Shown here: positions 24,615 to 34,944 of the stretch, piece after piece
Numbering within the stretch: position 1 is the stretch's first letter
How the letters are laid out: each line of letters begins with the position of its first letter
Source: Acidovorax sp. 107
GTDB lineage: Bacteria > Pseudomonadota > Gammaproteobacteria > Burkholderiales > Burkholderiaceae_C
Direction: 5' to 3'
Length of the DNA: 64,000 nt
Assembly: GCF_003058055.1 (NCBI RefSeq)
Contig: NZ_QBTZ01000001.1
Span: 4,606,001-4,670,000 of the forward strand
The notes under the pieces: model-generated
The model's database searches: none
What the model was told of the DNA's origin: nothing
What the model saw: only the letters and a program-made list of their open reading frames with translations
Position numbers and translations under genes: made by a program

Positions 24615-26174
24615 ATGCGCATCAACCTGCCTGTGACCCAGCAGAACTTCGACTACCCCGGTGATGAGCTGCTGGTGTCCAGCACCAACACCAAGGGCGA
24701 GATCACGCACTGCAACCCGGCGTTTGTGCGCGTCAGTGGCTACAGCCATGACGAACTCATCGGCCAGCCCCACAACATCATTCGCCACCCCGACATGCCG
24801 CCCGAGGCCTACAAGGACATGTGGCGCACCGTTGGCCGGGGCGAGCCGTGGACGGGCCTGGTCAAGAACCGCCGCAAGAACGGCGACCACTACTGGGTGC
24901 GCGCCAACGTCACCCCCATCATGGAGGGCGGCAAGCCGCGCGCCTACATGTCGGTGCGCACCAAGCCCAGCGCTGCAGAAATGGCAGCTGCCGAGGCCTT
25001 GTATGCCCAGATGCGCAGCGAGGCCGCTTCGGGCGCCAGCAGCTTCTACCTCGACTCGGGCAACGTGCGCTACCGCGGCGTGCGTGGCTGGCAGCAGCGC
25101 ATCGCGCACATGGCACTGTTGCCCCGCATGGCGGTGCTGCTGCTGGTGACCGTGCTGCTGGCCTTGCTGCCCGATGTGATCGGACTGCAAGGCACCACGG
25201 CCTGGGTGGCGCGCCTGGTGTTGCTGTTGCTGGGGGCTGGGTGGACGTTGTGGCGCTTTCAGGCCACCGTGTTGCAGGGCATGCACGATGCCACCCGCTT
25301 TGCGTCCGACATCTCGGCCTGCAACCTGGCCACGTCGGTGGGCACCGACTACCCCCAGCCCCTGGGCGCACTGATGCAGCGCCTGCAGCAGACCCAGGTC
25401 AACCTGCGTGCGGTGGTGGGCGATGTACGCACCGAGGTGCGCAACTTCATCGAATCGGCCGACGAGATCGCACGCGGCGGCGTGAACCTGTCGGCCCGCA
25501 CCGAATCGCAGGCCAGCAGCCTGGAGGAGACCGCTGCGGCCATGGAGCAACTGGCCAGCACGGTGTTGCAGACCTCCGAGACGGCGGCCAAGGTATCGCA
25601 CGAGAGTGCGCAAAGCAGCGACATTGCCAAGCGCGGTGGCCAGGCGGTGCAGGAGGTGGGCGCGGCCATGCAGCAGATGAAGCTGTCGTCTACCAAGATT
25701 AGCGAGATCGTGGGCGTGATCGAGGGCATTGCCTTCCAGACCAACCTGCTGGCGCTCAATGCCGCCGTCGAGGCCGCCCGCGCGGGCGAGCAGGGCCGGG
25801 GCTTTGCGGTGGTGGCGGGGGAGGTGCGCGCGCTGGCCCAGCGCAGCGCCAGTTCGGCCAAGGAGATCAGCGGCCTGATTGGTGTGACGGTGGACCAGAT
25901 CGCCAGCGGCGCACAGCAGATGGACCATGCGGGCACCACCATCGGGGGCGTGGTGCATGCCGTGGAGCGGGTGAGCATGCTGGTGCAGCAAATCAGCAGT
26001 GCGACCAAGGAGCAGTCGCAGGGCATCGCCCAGGTCAACGAGGCGGTGACCCAGCTCGACACGGTGACGCAACAGAACGCGACGCTGGTGGAGGAGTCGG
26101 CGGAGGCGGCCCAGGGCCTCAAGGAGAGCGCGGTATCGCTTGGCCGCTCGGTGGATGTGTTCCGCCTGGGGTAG
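24615..26174 (+). CDS. PAS-domain methyl-accepting chemotaxis protein (Aer-like)
   Basis: This 519-residue receptor has an N-terminal PAS domain (about residues 10-115; [20 protein letters not shown], then [20 protein letters not shown]) as in the aerotaxis receptor Aer. Two membrane helices follow (about 168-190 and 197-213) with no large periplasmic domain. A HAMP-like stretch and an MCP signalling domain follow, with hairpin tip [20 protein letters not shown]. The PAS domain would sense redox state through FAD or another cofactor; the cofactor is not proven. A perfect FNR-type site upstream supports oxygen or energy taxis. Confidence 0.9.
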   Translation: MRINLPVTQQNFDYPGDELLVSSTNTKGEITHCNPAFVRVSGYSHDELIGQPHNIIRHPDMPPEAYKDMWRTVGRGEPWTGLVKNRRKNGDHYWVRANVTPIMEGGKPRAYMSVRTKPSAAEMAAAEALYAQMRSEAASGASSFYLDSGNVRYRGVRGWQQRIAHMALLPRMAVLLLVTVLLALLPDVIGLQGTTAWVARLVLLLLGAGWTLWRFQATVLQGMHDATRFASDISACNLATSVGTDYPQPLGALMQRLQQTQVNLRAVVGDVRTEVRNFIESADEIARGGVNLSARTESQASSLEETAAAMEQLASTVLQTSETAAKVSHESAQSSDIAKRGGQAVQEVGAAMQQMKLSSTKISEIVGVIEGIAFQTNLLALNAAVEAARAGEQGRGFAVVAGEVRALAQRSASSAKEISGLIGVTVDQIASGAQQMDHAGTTIGGVVHAVERVSMLVQQISSATKEQSQGIAQVNEAVTQLDTVTQQNATLVEESAEAAQGLKESAVSLGRSVDVFRLG

Positions 26175-26274
26175 GGGCGGGGACCAGAGGCGGTCAGCCA
26201 CTGGCGGCGACACAGCCCTTGACGAATTCTTACTCGTAACTTACAGTGATTTTCCCGTTTTCCGGGAGATCACC

Positions 26275-26541
26275 ATGACCCTCGACGAGCTGCAGCGCAT
26301 CAAGCAGTGGCATGTGGCGCACAAGGCCGACCACCCGCTCGAATACCATCTGTGGGACCTGGTGCTGACCGTCTGGATGCTGGGCTGGGTGGGCTGGTTT
26401 CCCATCTGCGCTTTTGGCGAGCCCTGCGCCGCGCCGGTCTGCCTGATCGGCATTTTTGTCCCCAGCCTGTATGTTGCCTGGCGCACCCGTGCGCACCTGC
26501 GCCACACCCTGCGGTGTGACTGGATTGATGCGCGCAACTGA
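26275..26541 (+). CDS. Small membrane protein of unknown function
   Basis: This 88-residue protein has a hydrophilic N-terminus (MTLDELQRIKQWHVAHKADH) and two predicted helices (about residues 25-43 and 50-67) split by a Cys-containing turn (FPICAFGEPCAAPVC). The start follows GGGAGATCACC, a good ribosome-binding site, and its codon usage fits its neighbours, so it is probably real. No family recognised. Confidence 0.65.
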   Translation: MTLDELQRIKQWHVAHKADHPLEYHLWDLVLTVWMLGWVGWFPICAFGEPCAAPVCLIGIFVPSLYVAWRTRAHLRHTLRCDWIDARN

Positions 26542-26574
26542 CGGACGCGGTCGGTTGACGGGGATGGTCGGGGC

Positions 26575-27420
26575 CTACTGCCGCGCCGTTCGCACGTTGC
26601 GCGGCAGGGCCTGCGGGTGGCTGGTGCGCAGGGGGTTGATGTCCAGCCCGCCCCGGCGCGTGTAGCGCGCATACACCGTGAGCTTGATGGGTTTGCAGCG
26701 CGTCCACACGTCCATGAAGATGCGCTCCACGCACTGCTCGTGGAACTCGTTGTGATTGCGAAAGCTCACCAGGTACTGCAGCAGCCCTTCCTGGTTGATC
26801 TGCGGGCCGCTGTAGCTGATCTGCACGCTGCCCCAGTCGGGCTGGCCGGTCACCAGGCAGTTGCTCTTGAGCAGGTTGCTGGTGAGGGTCTCGGTCACGG
26901 GCGCTTCGTTGAATGTGGCCGTGAGCAGGTCGGGCGCGGGCTGGTAGCGAGTGCATTCCGCGTCCAGCCGGTCCAGGCTCAGTCCATCCAGCTCATGCAC
27001 GGGCTCTTGGTCAAACAGATCGGGCGCAATGAGTTTCACGCCCACGGTGGCGGGGTGCTCGGCGCCACGCCACACGGCTTCGCTGATGTCGGCGCGGATG
27101 CGGGCCTGCACCTCGGCCGCATCGGCAAAGCGCGTGTTGTTGAAGCTGTTGAGGTACAGCTTGAACGACTTGCTTTCCACGATGTTGGGCGTCTCACACG
27201 GCACCGTGATGTGCGCAAGCGCCACCTGCGGTTTGCCACGCTGGTTCAGCCATGACAGCTCGAACGCCGTCCACAGGTCCGCCCCGAAGAAGGGGGCTGC
27301 GCCGGTAATGCCGATCTCGGCCCGCTTGCCAGCGCGCGGGATGGGGAACAGCAGCGAGGCGTCGTACTGGTCGATATAGGCCGAGGCCTTGCCAAGCTGG
27401 GATTGTTCTGGCGTGTTCAT
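26575..27420 (-). CDS. queF: NADPH-dependent 7-cyano-7-deazaguanine reductase
   Basis: This 281-residue protein is the long, two-domain type II QueF, which reduces preQ0 to preQ1 in queuosine tRNA modification. The nucleophile Cys188 and proton donor Asp195 are in [12 protein letters not shown], and the substrate/NADPH motif is [13 protein letters not shown] (82-94). The start [10 protein letters not shown] is chosen over a Met ten residues upstream. It is convergent with the small membrane protein gene. No preQ1 riboswitch was recognised; the upstream gap holds a repeat copy. Confidence 0.95.
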   Translation of the reverse strand: MNTPEQSQLGKASAYIDQYDASLLFPIPRAGKRAEIGITGAAPFFGADLWTAFELSWLNQRGKPQVALAHITVPCETPNIVESKSFKLYLNSFNNTRFADAAEVQARIRADISEAVWRGAEHPATVGVKLIAPDLFDQEPVHELDGLSLDRLDAECTRYQPAPDLLTATFNEAPVTETLTSNLLKSNCLVTGQPDWGSVQISYSGPQINQEGLLQYLVSFRNHNEFHEQCVERIFMDVWTRCKPIKLTVYARYTRRGGLDINPLRTSHPQALPRNVRTARQ

Positions 27421-27456
27421 GGCCTGGTCTTTCAGGTGTATGGGTTCCAAAGGGAG

Positions 27457-27512
27457 GTGTTTTTGCTACTATTTTTGTAGCTACTGGCGCATATTCGACT
27501 AGCGCATACCGG
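27457..27512 (+). repeat. Interspersed palindromic repeat, copy 4
   Basis: TTTTTGCTACTATTTTTGTA, then GCTACTGGCGCATATTCGAC and TAGCGCATACCGGCG, matches copies 1 and 2. It occupies most of the 97-bp gap between queF and the oxygenase gene. Confidence 0.65.
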
Positions 27513-27517
27513 CGTTT

Positions 27518-28429
27518 TTACTGAAATTCCCGCTCACGCAGCCATTTGGTGGCAATCCACTTGTCCCCGGCGATCACCGGGGCGCCGCCGTGCAGCGTGC
27601 GGGTGGATGAGTGCGGCCGCTCATAGCTGAAGAACACCGCATTGCCGCGCTGTGGTGCGACCTCCAGGTGCACGTCCGGGAAGGTGGTGCCGCCGCCTTT
27701 GTCGGGCGTGTTGAGGTACATCACCAGCGTGCCCACGCGCTGGCCGCCGCGCTTGATGATGCTGGGCGTGCCGGGCTCGGCGGGGTCAAAGTAGTCGTAG
27801 TGGGGCTTGTACTCGGCGCCGGGGCGGTAGTGCAGCACCTGCAGGCCCTCGCCGTTTTCGATAGGCCAGTGGAGCAGGCGCGCAATGCGTTCCTCGATGC
27901 GCTGGATCAACGGACTTTGGCCACGCTGAAAGAACATGCCGTCGCTGGTGCGGTCCGCGTTGATCTCTTCGCCCCCCGTGCGGGTCTCCACGGTGAGTGA
28001 GCGCGCCATGCGGGGCTCTGCGGCGGCGATCAGGGCATCACATTCTTCGGGCGACAGCAGGTTGCCAAACACCACAATGCGCGGCTGGGCCATGGCCAGC
28101 AGCACATTCACGATGCGGTCGCCGCAGTCCACCTGGGCAGGCGATTCATCCAGCCGGGGCTCGGGCACCCGCACGGCCGAGGGCAGGCCCTGCTGCACGG
28201 CCAGGTCGTTCAGGTGCTCTTGCAGCGTAACCTCCAGCGCGTCGGCGGCCACGTCTTCGTCCCAGCCCGCATCGCGCATGGACTGCAGCACCACGGGCGC
28301 GGCGTAGCCGGCCTGGGCCTGCTCAATGATCCAGCGGCGCAGCTCGGGTGTGACGGCCTGCCGCGCGGCACTGGCGTGCCGGGCGTTGGTGGTGGAGCTG
28401 TCGGGGTGCTGGTCAGAACGCGATGCCAT
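27518..28429 (-). CDS. 2-oxoglutarate/Fe(II) oxygenase, prolyl 4-hydroxylase-like
   Basis: This 303-residue protein has a C-terminal P4Hc domain (about 115-300). The iron triad is His210-x-Asp212 (KPHYDYFD) and His280 (TLHGGAPVIAGDK), with Lys290 to bind the 2-oxoglutarate carboxylate. The N-terminal 110 residues are a separate, partly helical extension (TPELRRWIIEQAQAGYAAPV, WDEDVAADALEVTLQEHL) that may bind a partner. Bacterial members hydroxylate prolines in targets such as EF-Tu; the target here is unknown. Confidence 0.88.
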   Translation of the reverse strand: MASRSDQHPDSSTTNARHASAARQAVTPELRRWIIEQAQAGYAAPVVLQSMRDAGWDEDVAADALEVTLQEHLNDLAVQQGLPSAVRVPEPRLDESPAQVDCGDRIVNVLLAMAQPRIVVFGNLLSPEECDALIAAAEPRMARSLTVETRTGGEEINADRTSDGMFFQRGQSPLIQRIEERIARLLHWPIENGEGLQVLHYRPGAEYKPHYDYFDPAEPGTPSIIKRGGQRVGTLVMYLNTPDKGGGTTFPDVHLEVAPQRGNAVFFSYERPHSSTRTLHGGAPVIAGDKWIATKWLREREFQ

Positions 28430-28465
28430 GGCGGTCCTTCAACAAGAAAGAGCAGGGAGGGGTGT

Positions 28466-29251
28466 TTATAAGGCTGGCGGGGCCTTGCGCCGGAAGACCA
28501 GGCGCTCAGGCGTGGACGAGGCCGGGGCAAAGGCATAGCCGTCCAGATCAAAACCTTCGAGCTGGTGGGGCGTGGCAAGGCGGTGGGTGATGGCATAGCG
28601 GGCCATCAGGCCGCGTGCGCGTTTGGCAAAGAAGCTGATGATCTTGTAGTTGCCACCCTTCCAGTCCTCGAACACGCATTCGATCACGCGGGCCTTGAGC
28701 GCCTTGCGGTCCACAGCCTTGAAGTATTCCTGCGAGGCGAGGTTGATCACCACTGGCGTGGTGTCGGCGCGCAGCCGGGTGTTCAGGTGCTCGGCAATCT
28801 GGCGGCCCCAGAACTGGTACAGGTTGCTGCCTGCCTCGGTGGCCAGGCGTGTGCCCATCTCCAGGCGGTAGGGCTGCATGCGGTCCAGCGGCCGTAGCAC
28901 GCCATACAGGCCACTGAGGATGGCGACATGGCTCTGGGCCCAGTCCAGGTCGTCGGCGCTCAGGCTGCGGGCCTGCAGCCCCTCGTACACGTCGCCATTG
29001 AAGGCCAGCACCGCCTGGCGCGAGTTGTGGGCCGTGAAGCGGGGGCGCCAGGCCTGGTAGCGCGCCACGTTCAGGGCCGCGAGCGTGTCGCTCAGTTCCA
29101 TCAGCGACGCGATCTGCTGCGGCGACTGCTCGCGCAGTACCTCGATGAGGGCTGTGGACTGCGGCACGAACTGGGGCGTGGTGTGCGCCAGCCCCTCAGG
29201 CACGGGTGTGTCGTAGTCGAGCGATTTGGCGGGAGACAGCAGGAACAGCAT
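28466..29251 (-). CDS. yaaA: YaaA-family peroxide stress protein
   Basis: This 261-residue protein begins [20 protein letters not shown] and has the family blocks [39 protein letters not shown] and [21 protein letters not shown]. coli YaaA limits intracellular free iron and DNA damage during H2O2 stress. The internal Met is chosen because the 77 upstream in-frame residues run into the terminator region and are not conserved in style. It lies downstream of rne on the same strand but behind a strong terminator. Confidence 0.93.
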   Translation of the reverse strand: MLFLLSPAKSLDYDTPVPEGLAHTTPQFVPQSTALIEVLREQSPQQIASLMELSDTLAALNVARYQAWRPRFTAHNSRQAVLAFNGDVYEGLQARSLSADDLDWAQSHVAILSGLYGVLRPLDRMQPYRLEMGTRLATEAGSNLYQFWGRQIAEHLNTRLRADTTPVVINLASQEYFKAVDRKALKARVIECVFEDWKGGNYKIISFFAKRARGLMARYAITHRLATPHQLEGFDLDGYAFAPASSTPERLVFRRKAPPAL

Positions 29252-29406
29252 GGGGCGAAGGGTCCGTGGATCGCGGAGGGTAAGCGGGCGGGGCCTGGCA
29301 AGCAGAGGACGGCTGGCGGCGCCAGCGACCTGAAATGGTACCTGCTGACAGGCTGTCTTAAAGCGCTTGCGGGTATTGGTGCCAATGGCAGTGCGTGCCC
29401 AGGGGC

Positions 29407-29440
29407 CCAAAAAAAGAAGGCGGCCTGAGCCGCCTTCTTT
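29407..29440 (-). terminator. Intrinsic terminator of rne
   Basis: A perfect 12-bp stem (AAAGAAGGCGGC at 29413-29424 and its complement at 29429-29440, loop CTGA) is followed on the minus strand by a run of seven T (the A-run 29409-29415). It lies 42 bp after the rne stop. Confidence 0.85.
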
Positions 29441-29481
29441 ACGTAGGCTGCGGCCCCGGGGGCAGCAGCCATTGCAGCGCA

Positions 29482-32400
29482 TCAGGCGGCTGGGGGCTGC
29501 TCAAACGGCAGTGCCATGGTCGACAGATCGCGGCGGGTTTCCACCAGCACCAGCGGGCCTTCGTCCAGCACCACGGCCGGGGGGCGCTCGCGGGGCACGC
29601 GGATGGGCTTGGGCTCGGCAGCGATGGCGGCCTGCACGGCCGCGATCTTGTCTGCGTCAGAGTTCACCCACTGCAGGCCCGATGCGGCAGCCACTTGCTG
29701 CAGTTCATCGATGGGCAGCGTGAACGCCTGGACGCGAGGCAGGCCCTTGGCTTGCGCTGCGGCAGGGGCCACGGGGGCCGGTGCGGCAGCCGCCGGTGCG
29801 GGTGCAGCGACAGGGGCCGGTGCGGCCACCGGTGGGGCTGCAGGCGTTGCGACGGGTGCGGCAGCAGGGGCTGCTGCAGCGGGCTCAGAGGCTACAGCGG
29901 CTGGCGCCACCGCGGGGGCGGTAGCCGGTGCGGCTGGCTCTGCGGCGGCCGTGCTGCTGAAGTAGCTGCGGCGCGGTGCTTCGTCCTGTGCAGGCGCGGG
30001 TTCTGCCTGGGTGGGCTCGAAATCGAGCATGGCCGGTGCGGCTGCTTCGGCATTGCCGTTGTTGTCACGCGGACCGCGCTCACCGCGTTCGCGGCGGTCG
30101 CGGCCGTAGCGGTCACGGGAGCGGCGCTCGCGGCGCTGCTCTTCGGTGGCGCCATTGCCGTTGGCGGGTGCATCATTGCCGCTCAGGTCCAGGTCCGGCA
30201 GGGATGCCAGTGGAGCGGTGTCCGCAAAGTCACCAGCGGCGGCTGTGGCGCCTGCCTCCTGGGCCTCGACCGCACGGGGAGCGCGTTCACCGCGCTCGCC
30301 ACGGTTGCCACCGCGATCACCACGTTCGCGGCGTGGGCCGCGTTCGCCACGGGGTTGCTGGGTCGGTTGGCCTTCTGCGCCACCGGTGTTGCCCGCGTTG
30401 GGGCCTTCCACCGGAGTGGTTGCTGCGTTGGTGTTGTCACCATTCACGCCAGCGTTCAGGTTGCGCGACTCGCTGTCGCGGCGGCCACGGCCCCCTTCAC
30501 GGCCTTCGCCGCGCCCGTTGCGACCGCCTTCACGGCCTTCGCCTTCGGGGCGGCGCTCTGCGTCGCGTGGTGGACGGCTGTCTGCATCGCGGGGGGCGCG
30601 GCCTTCGGCAGAGCGCTCGCCACGGCGGCCACGGCCTTCGCCGGAGCCGCCTTCACGGTTGCCGTCACGCGGTGCGCCTTCGCGCTGGCCGTCCCGGTTG
30701 CCGTCGCGGCCACCACGGCGGCCACGGCTTTCACCGTTGCGGCCTTCGCGGCGGGGCTCGCCACGGCCGGCGGTGTCAGCGGCGGCCGGTGCGGCTGCGG
30801 GCGATGCCGTCGTCACAGGGGCGGGCGCTGCAGGTGCGCTGCCAAAGCCAAACAGGCCCTTGAGCCAGGCGAAGAAGCCTTGTTCCTGGGGTGCAGCAGC
30901 GGCGGGGGCTGGAGCGGCCACGGGGGCTGGCGCAGGGGCTGCATTGGCTGCGGGGCGTTGGCCACCACGCGGTGGGCGTGCAGCGCCTTCGGGGCGGGGC
31001 TCGGCCACGGGGGCGGGTGCGTCGGGCAGCACGCCCTTGATCACCGGGGTCTGCTTGTTGGTGGGCTCCTGCGAGCGGCGCGTCACGGCGGTGGGGTCTT
31101 CCACCTCTTCCGCGAGCTTGTAGCTGGCCTCGATGTGGTCCAGGCGTGGGTCGTCGTGCTTCAGGCGCTCCAGACGGTAGTTGGGGGTTTCCAGCGTCTT
31201 GTTGGGAACCATCAGCACGGCCACGCGCTGCTTGAGCTCGATCTTGGCGATCTCGGTGCGCTTTTCGTTCAGCAGGAACGAGGCCACTTCCACCGGCACC
31301 TGACAGTGCACGGCGGCCGTGTTGTCCTTCATCGATTCTTCTTGAATGATGCGCAGGATCTGCAGCGCCGACGATTCCGTATCGCGAATGTGCCCCGAGC
31401 CGCCGCAGCGGGGGCAGGGGATGGACGAGCCTTCGGACAGCGCGGGCTTCAGGCGCTGGCGGCTCATTTCCATGAGGCCGAACTTGCTGATGGTGCCGAA
31501 CTGCACGCGGGCACGGTCTTGGCGCAGCGCATCGCGCAGGCGGTTTTCCACTTCGCGGCGGTTCTTCGACTCTTCCATGTCGATGAAGTCGATCACGATC
31601 AGGCCGCCCAGGTCGCGCAGGCGCATCTGGCGGGCCACTTCGTCGGCGGCTTCCAGGTTGGTGCGGGTAGCGGTTTCCTCGATGTCGCCGCCCTTGATGG
31701 CGCGGGCCGAGTTCACGTCCACGCTGACCAGCGCTTCGGTGTGGTCGATCACGATGGCGCCGCCCGAGGGCAGCTGCACGGTGCGCGCGTAGGCCGATTC
31801 GATCTGGTGCTCGATCTGGAAGCGGCTGAACAGGGCGGCGTCGTCGCGGTAGCGCTTCACCCGGGCGGCATGCTCGGGCATGACGTGCGCCATGAACTGC
31901 TGCGCCTGTTCGTAGATGTCGTCGGTATCGATGAGGATGTCACCGATGTCGTTGTTGAAATAGTCGCGGATCGCGCGGATGACGAGGCTTGATTCCTGGT
32001 AGATCAGGAAGGCGCCCTTGCCGCCCTTGGCGGCGCCGTCGATGGCGTTCCACAGCTTGAGCAGGTAGTTCAGATCCCACTGCAGCTCGGGCGCGGTGCG
32101 GCCGATGCCGGCGGTGCGCGCGATGATGGACATGCCGTTGGGGTACTCCAGCTGGTCCATCGCCTCCTTGAGCTCGGCGCGGTCCTCGCCCTCGATGCGG
32201 CGCGACACGCCACCACCACGGGGGTTGTTGGGCATCAGCACCACATAGCGGCCAGCCAGCGAGACAAAGGTGGTCAGGGCGGCGCCCTTGTTGCCACGCT
32301 CTTCTTTTTCGACCTGGACCAGCAGCTCCTGGCCTTCCTTGATCACTTCGTTGATGCGCGCCTGGCTGGGCGAAACGCCAGGGGTGAAGTAGCTGCGCGA

Positions 32401-32619
32401 GATTTCCTTGAACGGCAGGAAACCGTGGCGGTCTTCACCGTAATCGACGAAGCAGGCTTCCAGCGAGGGCTCAACGCGCGTGACGACGGCCTTGTAGATG
32501 TTGCCCTTGCGCTGCTCGCGCCCCTCGATCTCGATCTCGTAGTCGAGGAGCTTTTGTCCGTCGACGATGGCCAGGCGCCGTTCTTCGGGCTGCGTGGCGT
32601 TGATGAGCATCCGCTTCAT
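29482..32619 (-). CDS. rne: Ribonuclease E
   Basis: This 1045-residue endoribonuclease has an N-terminal catalytic half with S1 domain ([20 protein letters not shown], 39-58), catalytic Asp301 in VDVNSAR and Asp344 in IDFIDME, and the Zn-link Cys402-x2-Cys405 (PCPRCGGSG), as in E. coli. The C-terminal half is a disordered scaffold with Arg/Gly-rich RNA-binding stretches alternating with Ala/Pro-rich stretches, ending [12 protein letters not shown]. It initiates mRNA decay and matures rRNA and tRNA. A 599-bp gap separates it from divergent rluC, leaving room for a long leader, which in E. coli serves autoregulation. Confidence 0.96.
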   Translation of the reverse strand: MKRMLINATQPEERRLAIVDGQKLLDYEIEIEGREQRKGNIYKAVVTRVEPSLEACFVDYGEDRHGFLPFKEISRSYFTPGVSPSQARINEVIKEGQELLVQVEKEERGNKGAALTTFVSLAGRYVVLMPNNPRGGGVSRRIEGEDRAELKEAMDQLEYPNGMSIIARTAGIGRTAPELQWDLNYLLKLWNAIDGAAKGGKGAFLIYQESSLVIRAIRDYFNNDIGDILIDTDDIYEQAQQFMAHVMPEHAARVKRYRDDAALFSRFQIEHQIESAYARTVQLPSGGAIVIDHTEALVSVDVNSARAIKGGDIEETATRTNLEAADEVARQMRLRDLGGLIVIDFIDMEESKNRREVENRLRDALRQDRARVQFGTISKFGLMEMSRQRLKPALSEGSSIPCPRCGGSGHIRDTESSALQILRIIQEESMKDNTAAVHCQVPVEVASFLLNEKRTEIAKIELKQRVAVLMVPNKTLETPNYRLERLKHDDPRLDHIEASYKLAEEVEDPTAVTRRSQEPTNKQTPVIKGVLPDAPAPVAEPRPEGAARPPRGGQRPAANAAPAPAPVAAPAPAAAAPQEQGFFAWLKGLFGFGSAPAAPAPVTTASPAAAPAAADTAGRGEPRREGRNGESRGRRGGRDGNRDGQREGAPRDGNREGGSGEGRGRRGERSAEGRAPRDADSRPPRDAERRPEGEGREGGRNGRGEGREGGRGRRDSESRNLNAGVNGDNTNAATTPVEGPNAGNTGGAEGQPTQQPRGERGPRRERGDRGGNRGERGERAPRAVEAQEAGATAAAGDFADTAPLASLPDLDLSGNDAPANGNGATEEQRRERRSRDRYGRDRRERGERGPRDNNGNAEAAAPAMLDFEPTQAEPAPAQDEAPRRSYFSSTAAAEPAAPATAPAVAPAAVASEPAAAAPAAAPVATPAAPPVAAPAPVAAPAPAAAAPAPVAPAAAQAKGLPRVQAFTLPIDELQQVAAASGLQWVNSDADKIAAVQAAIAAEPKPIRVPRERPPAVVLDEGPLVLVETRRDLSTMALPFEQPPAA

Positions 32620-33218
32620 GATGCGATTCCTTCAGTGTGTTGCGGACGGCAGCGGTGCAACCAACCCTCTCAGCAGGGAAAGCTGCGCGGGCTGCCGCCC
32701 ACAGTTCCAAACCATTAACAACAAGCTCTACAGGAGCTGTGAATGCCTGGACTGACGCATCGAAACGAAGGGAATTGCCGGGAATGCCAATGATCTGCCG
32801 CGCTCTAGCGCAGCATCGTGAGGCAGGGGCGCGTGGATGGGGGCGAGTGGTAGGAGCGCAGTTTTGCTAGCAAAAAAGTAGCTGATTGCGCTTGCTGGCT
32901 GGGCGCTGGAGCCGAATTGGAGCGTGCAGCCGGGGGCATCAGCCACCGCCACAAGGTCACCATCCAGCTCATCAACAACCACATGCTCGCTTTGATCCGC
33001 TGACAGGCTGCGCCCGGGTAGGGAACATCTGCCAGCTTGGGGGATTCCGTATCAGTGTTTCAATCTGTCAGCCCGCCGCACGGCGTGCTGGCCATCACAG
33101 GCATCTGGCCTGCAATCTGCGCGCACGACGCCCGCTGGCATCGACCTGCCTGCGTGAGGGGCAAGGGCTGTGTGGACTAAACTCCAGACAAATCAACCAC
33201 TTACATAACAACGCGCAG
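32620..33218. other. 599-bp divergent intergenic region, rne leader and rluC promoter side
   Basis: No convincing gene was found here. It contains a repeat copy at 32858-32920 and several short hairpins but no promoter pair that stands out. The only near-consensus -10 on the rne strand (TATAAT, complement of 33228-33233) lacks a -35. By analogy with E. coli, most of this stretch could be the untranslated leader of rne. Confidence 0.5.
32858..32920 (+). repeat. Interspersed palindromic repeat, copy 5 (degenerate)
   Basis: TTTTGCTAGCAAAAAAGTAG followed by CTGATTGCGCTTGCTGGC and GGCGCTGGAGCC resembles copies 2 and 4 with several changes. It lies in the rne/rluC gap. Confidence 0.45.
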
Positions 33219-34220
33219 GTGAAACACATTATAGGGGCCAAACCGCCCGCAGCTTCTGCGGGGCTTCCCGCAGCCCGCCTGGTGGAAGTGGATGCTGACT
33301 CCGCCGGCCAGCGGCTCGATAACTTTTTGATACGCCACTTGAAAGGTGTGCCAAAAACGCATGTCTACCGCATCATCCGCAGCGGCGAGGTACGCATCAA
33401 CAAAGGCCGCGTGAGCGCCGACACCCGCGTAGAAGCCGGGGATGTCGTGCGCCTGCCGCCCGTGCGCATCTCCGACAAGGTGGCCGAGAAGGCCGAGCGT
33501 CCGGCGCCCGCGCGTGAATTTCCCGTTCTCTTGGAAGACGAGCACCTGATCGCCATCGACAAACCCGCCGGTGTGGCGGTGCATGGCGGCAGCGGCGTGA
33601 GTTTTGGCGTGATCGAGCAGCTGCGCCAGGCGCGGCCGGCTGCCAAGTTCCTGGAGCTGGTGCACCGGCTGGACCGCGAAACCTCGGGCATCCTGCTGGT
33701 GGCCAAAAAGCGGTCAGCGCTTACTCACCTGCAGGACCAGTTCCGCGAGCGCGAGACGGGCAAGACCTACCTGGCGCTGGTCACAGGCACCTGGCCTGCC
33801 AACAAGAAGGTCATCGACCTGCCGCTGCACAAATACCTGCAGGCTGATGGCGAGCGCCGCGTGCGCGTGACCACGCCCGACGACCCGGACGGCATGCGCT
33901 CCATCACGCTGGTCAAGGTGCGCAGCACCGTGCCCGCGCGTTCCGCGCAGGGCCTGCCGGCCATGTCGCTGCTGGAGGTGACCATCAAGACCGGCCGCAC
34001 CCACCAGATCCGCGTGCACCTCGCCAGCCAGGGGCACGCCATCGTGGGTGACGATAAATATGGTGATTTCGACCTCAACAAGCGTCTGCAGAAGCTGGGG
34101 ATGAAGCGCATGTTCCTTCACGCGTGGCGGTTACAGTTCAACCACCCCGCCTCGGGCGAACGTGTGCAGTTGAATGCCGAACTGCCCCCCGAGCTGGCCG
34201 ATTTTGTGTCCCCCGCCTGA
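33219..34220 (+). CDS. rluC: 23S rRNA pseudouridine synthase (RluC-type)
   Basis: This 333-residue protein has an N-terminal S4 domain (AGQRLDNFLIRHLKGVPKTH, then VRINKGRVSADTRVEAGDVV) and the RluA-family catalytic domain with HRLDRETSGILLVAKK, whose Asp is the nucleophile. The GTG at 33219 is chosen; the frame is open a further 111 codons upstream, but those residues look non-coding. RluC modifies uridines 955, 2504 and 2580 in E. coli. The rne/rluC divergent pair followed by a phosphatase is a common beta/gammaproteobacterial arrangement. Confidence 0.92.
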   Translation: MKHIIGAKPPAASAGLPAARLVEVDADSAGQRLDNFLIRHLKGVPKTHVYRIIRSGEVRINKGRVSADTRVEAGDVVRLPPVRISDKVAEKAERPAPAREFPVLLEDEHLIAIDKPAGVAVHGGSGVSFGVIEQLRQARPAAKFLELVHRLDRETSGILLVAKKRSALTHLQDQFRERETGKTYLALVTGTWPANKKVIDLPLHKYLQADGERRVRVTTPDDPDGMRSITLVKVRSTVPARSAQGLPAMSLLEVTIKTGRTHQIRVHLASQGHAIVGDDKYGDFDLNKRLQKLGMKRMFLHAWRLQFNHPASGERVQLNAELPPELADFVSPA

Positions 34221-34239
34221 GAAGGCATGAACGAACCCC

Positions 34240-34914
34240 ATGCCCGCCAAAACCTTCCGTCCGCGCCGCTTCGACCTGATTGCCTTTGACTGGGACGGCA
34301 CGCTGTTTGATTCCACAGCCATCATCGTGCGCTGCATCCAGGCGGCGGTGCGCGACGTGGGTGGCACCGTGCCTACCGACAAGGAGGCGTCGTACGTGAT
34401 CGGCATGGCGCTGACCCAGGCCCTGGCCTATGCAGCCCCGGATGTGCCCCCCGAAAAATACCCTGAACTGGGCAATCGCTACCGCTTTCACTACATCCAG
34501 CACCAGGACGACCTGAGCCTGTTTGAAGGCGTGCTGCCTTTGTTGACCGACTTGCGGGAGCGCGGCCACTTGCTGGCGGTGGCCACGGGCAAAAGTCGGC
34601 GTGGGCTGGATGAGGCGTTGCATACGGTGCAGCTCAAGGGTGTGTTTGATGGCTCACGCACGGCCGACCAGACCGCGGGCAAACCGCACCCTCTGATGCT
34701 GCAGGAGCTGATGGCCGAATTTGACGTGTCGCCCGAGCGCCTCTTGATGATTGGCGACACCACCCATGACCTGCAGATGGCCGTCAACGCGGGCTGCGCC
34801 AGCGTGGGGGTGAGTTACGGTGCCCACGAGCCCGACGCCTTTCACGCGCTGAAGCCCCTGGCGGTTGCCCATTCGGTGCGCGAGCTGCACGATTGGCTGC
34901 TGCAAAACGCCTGA
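34240..34914 (+). CDS. HAD-superfamily hydrolase, phosphoglycolate phosphatase-like
   Basis: This 224-residue protein has HAD motif I DWDGTLFDS (18-26), motif II near ATGKSRRGLDE, motif III Lys in AGKPHPLM, and motif IV MIGDTTHDLQMAV. The helical cap domain is of the Gph/PpaX type. It starts 19 bp after rluC and likely shares its transcript. Substrate is phosphoglycolate or another small phosphate ester; this cannot be fixed from sequence. Confidence 0.88.
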   Translation: MPAKTFRPRRFDLIAFDWDGTLFDSTAIIVRCIQAAVRDVGGTVPTDKEASYVIGMALTQALAYAAPDVPPEKYPELGNRYRFHYIQHQDDLSLFEGVLPLLTDLRERGHLLAVATGKSRRGLDEALHTVQLKGVFDGSRTADQTAGKPHPLMLQELMAEFDVSPERLLMIGDTTHDLQMAVNAGCASVGVSYGAHEPDAFHALKPLAVAHSVRELHDWLLQNA

Positions 34915-34944
34915 CGCCGGGTAGTAGAGGAGCGGACCGAGCCC

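Noticed and set aside
27421..27517. preQ1 riboswitch upstream of queF
   Set aside because: The gap is mostly an interspersed repeat copy; no preQ1 aptamer pattern (short C-rich loop with A-rich tail) was recognised.
29395..31992. Long open frame (865 codons) opposite rne
   Set aside because: It is the complement of the Arg/Gly/Ala-rich C-terminal half of RNase E; the low-complexity GC-rich composition keeps the antisense frame open. It has no domain and no ribosome-binding site.
33228..33233. TATAAT on the minus strand as the rne promoter
   Set aside because: No acceptable -35 is found at 16-18 bp, and there is no extended -10. A single hexamer match is not enough.
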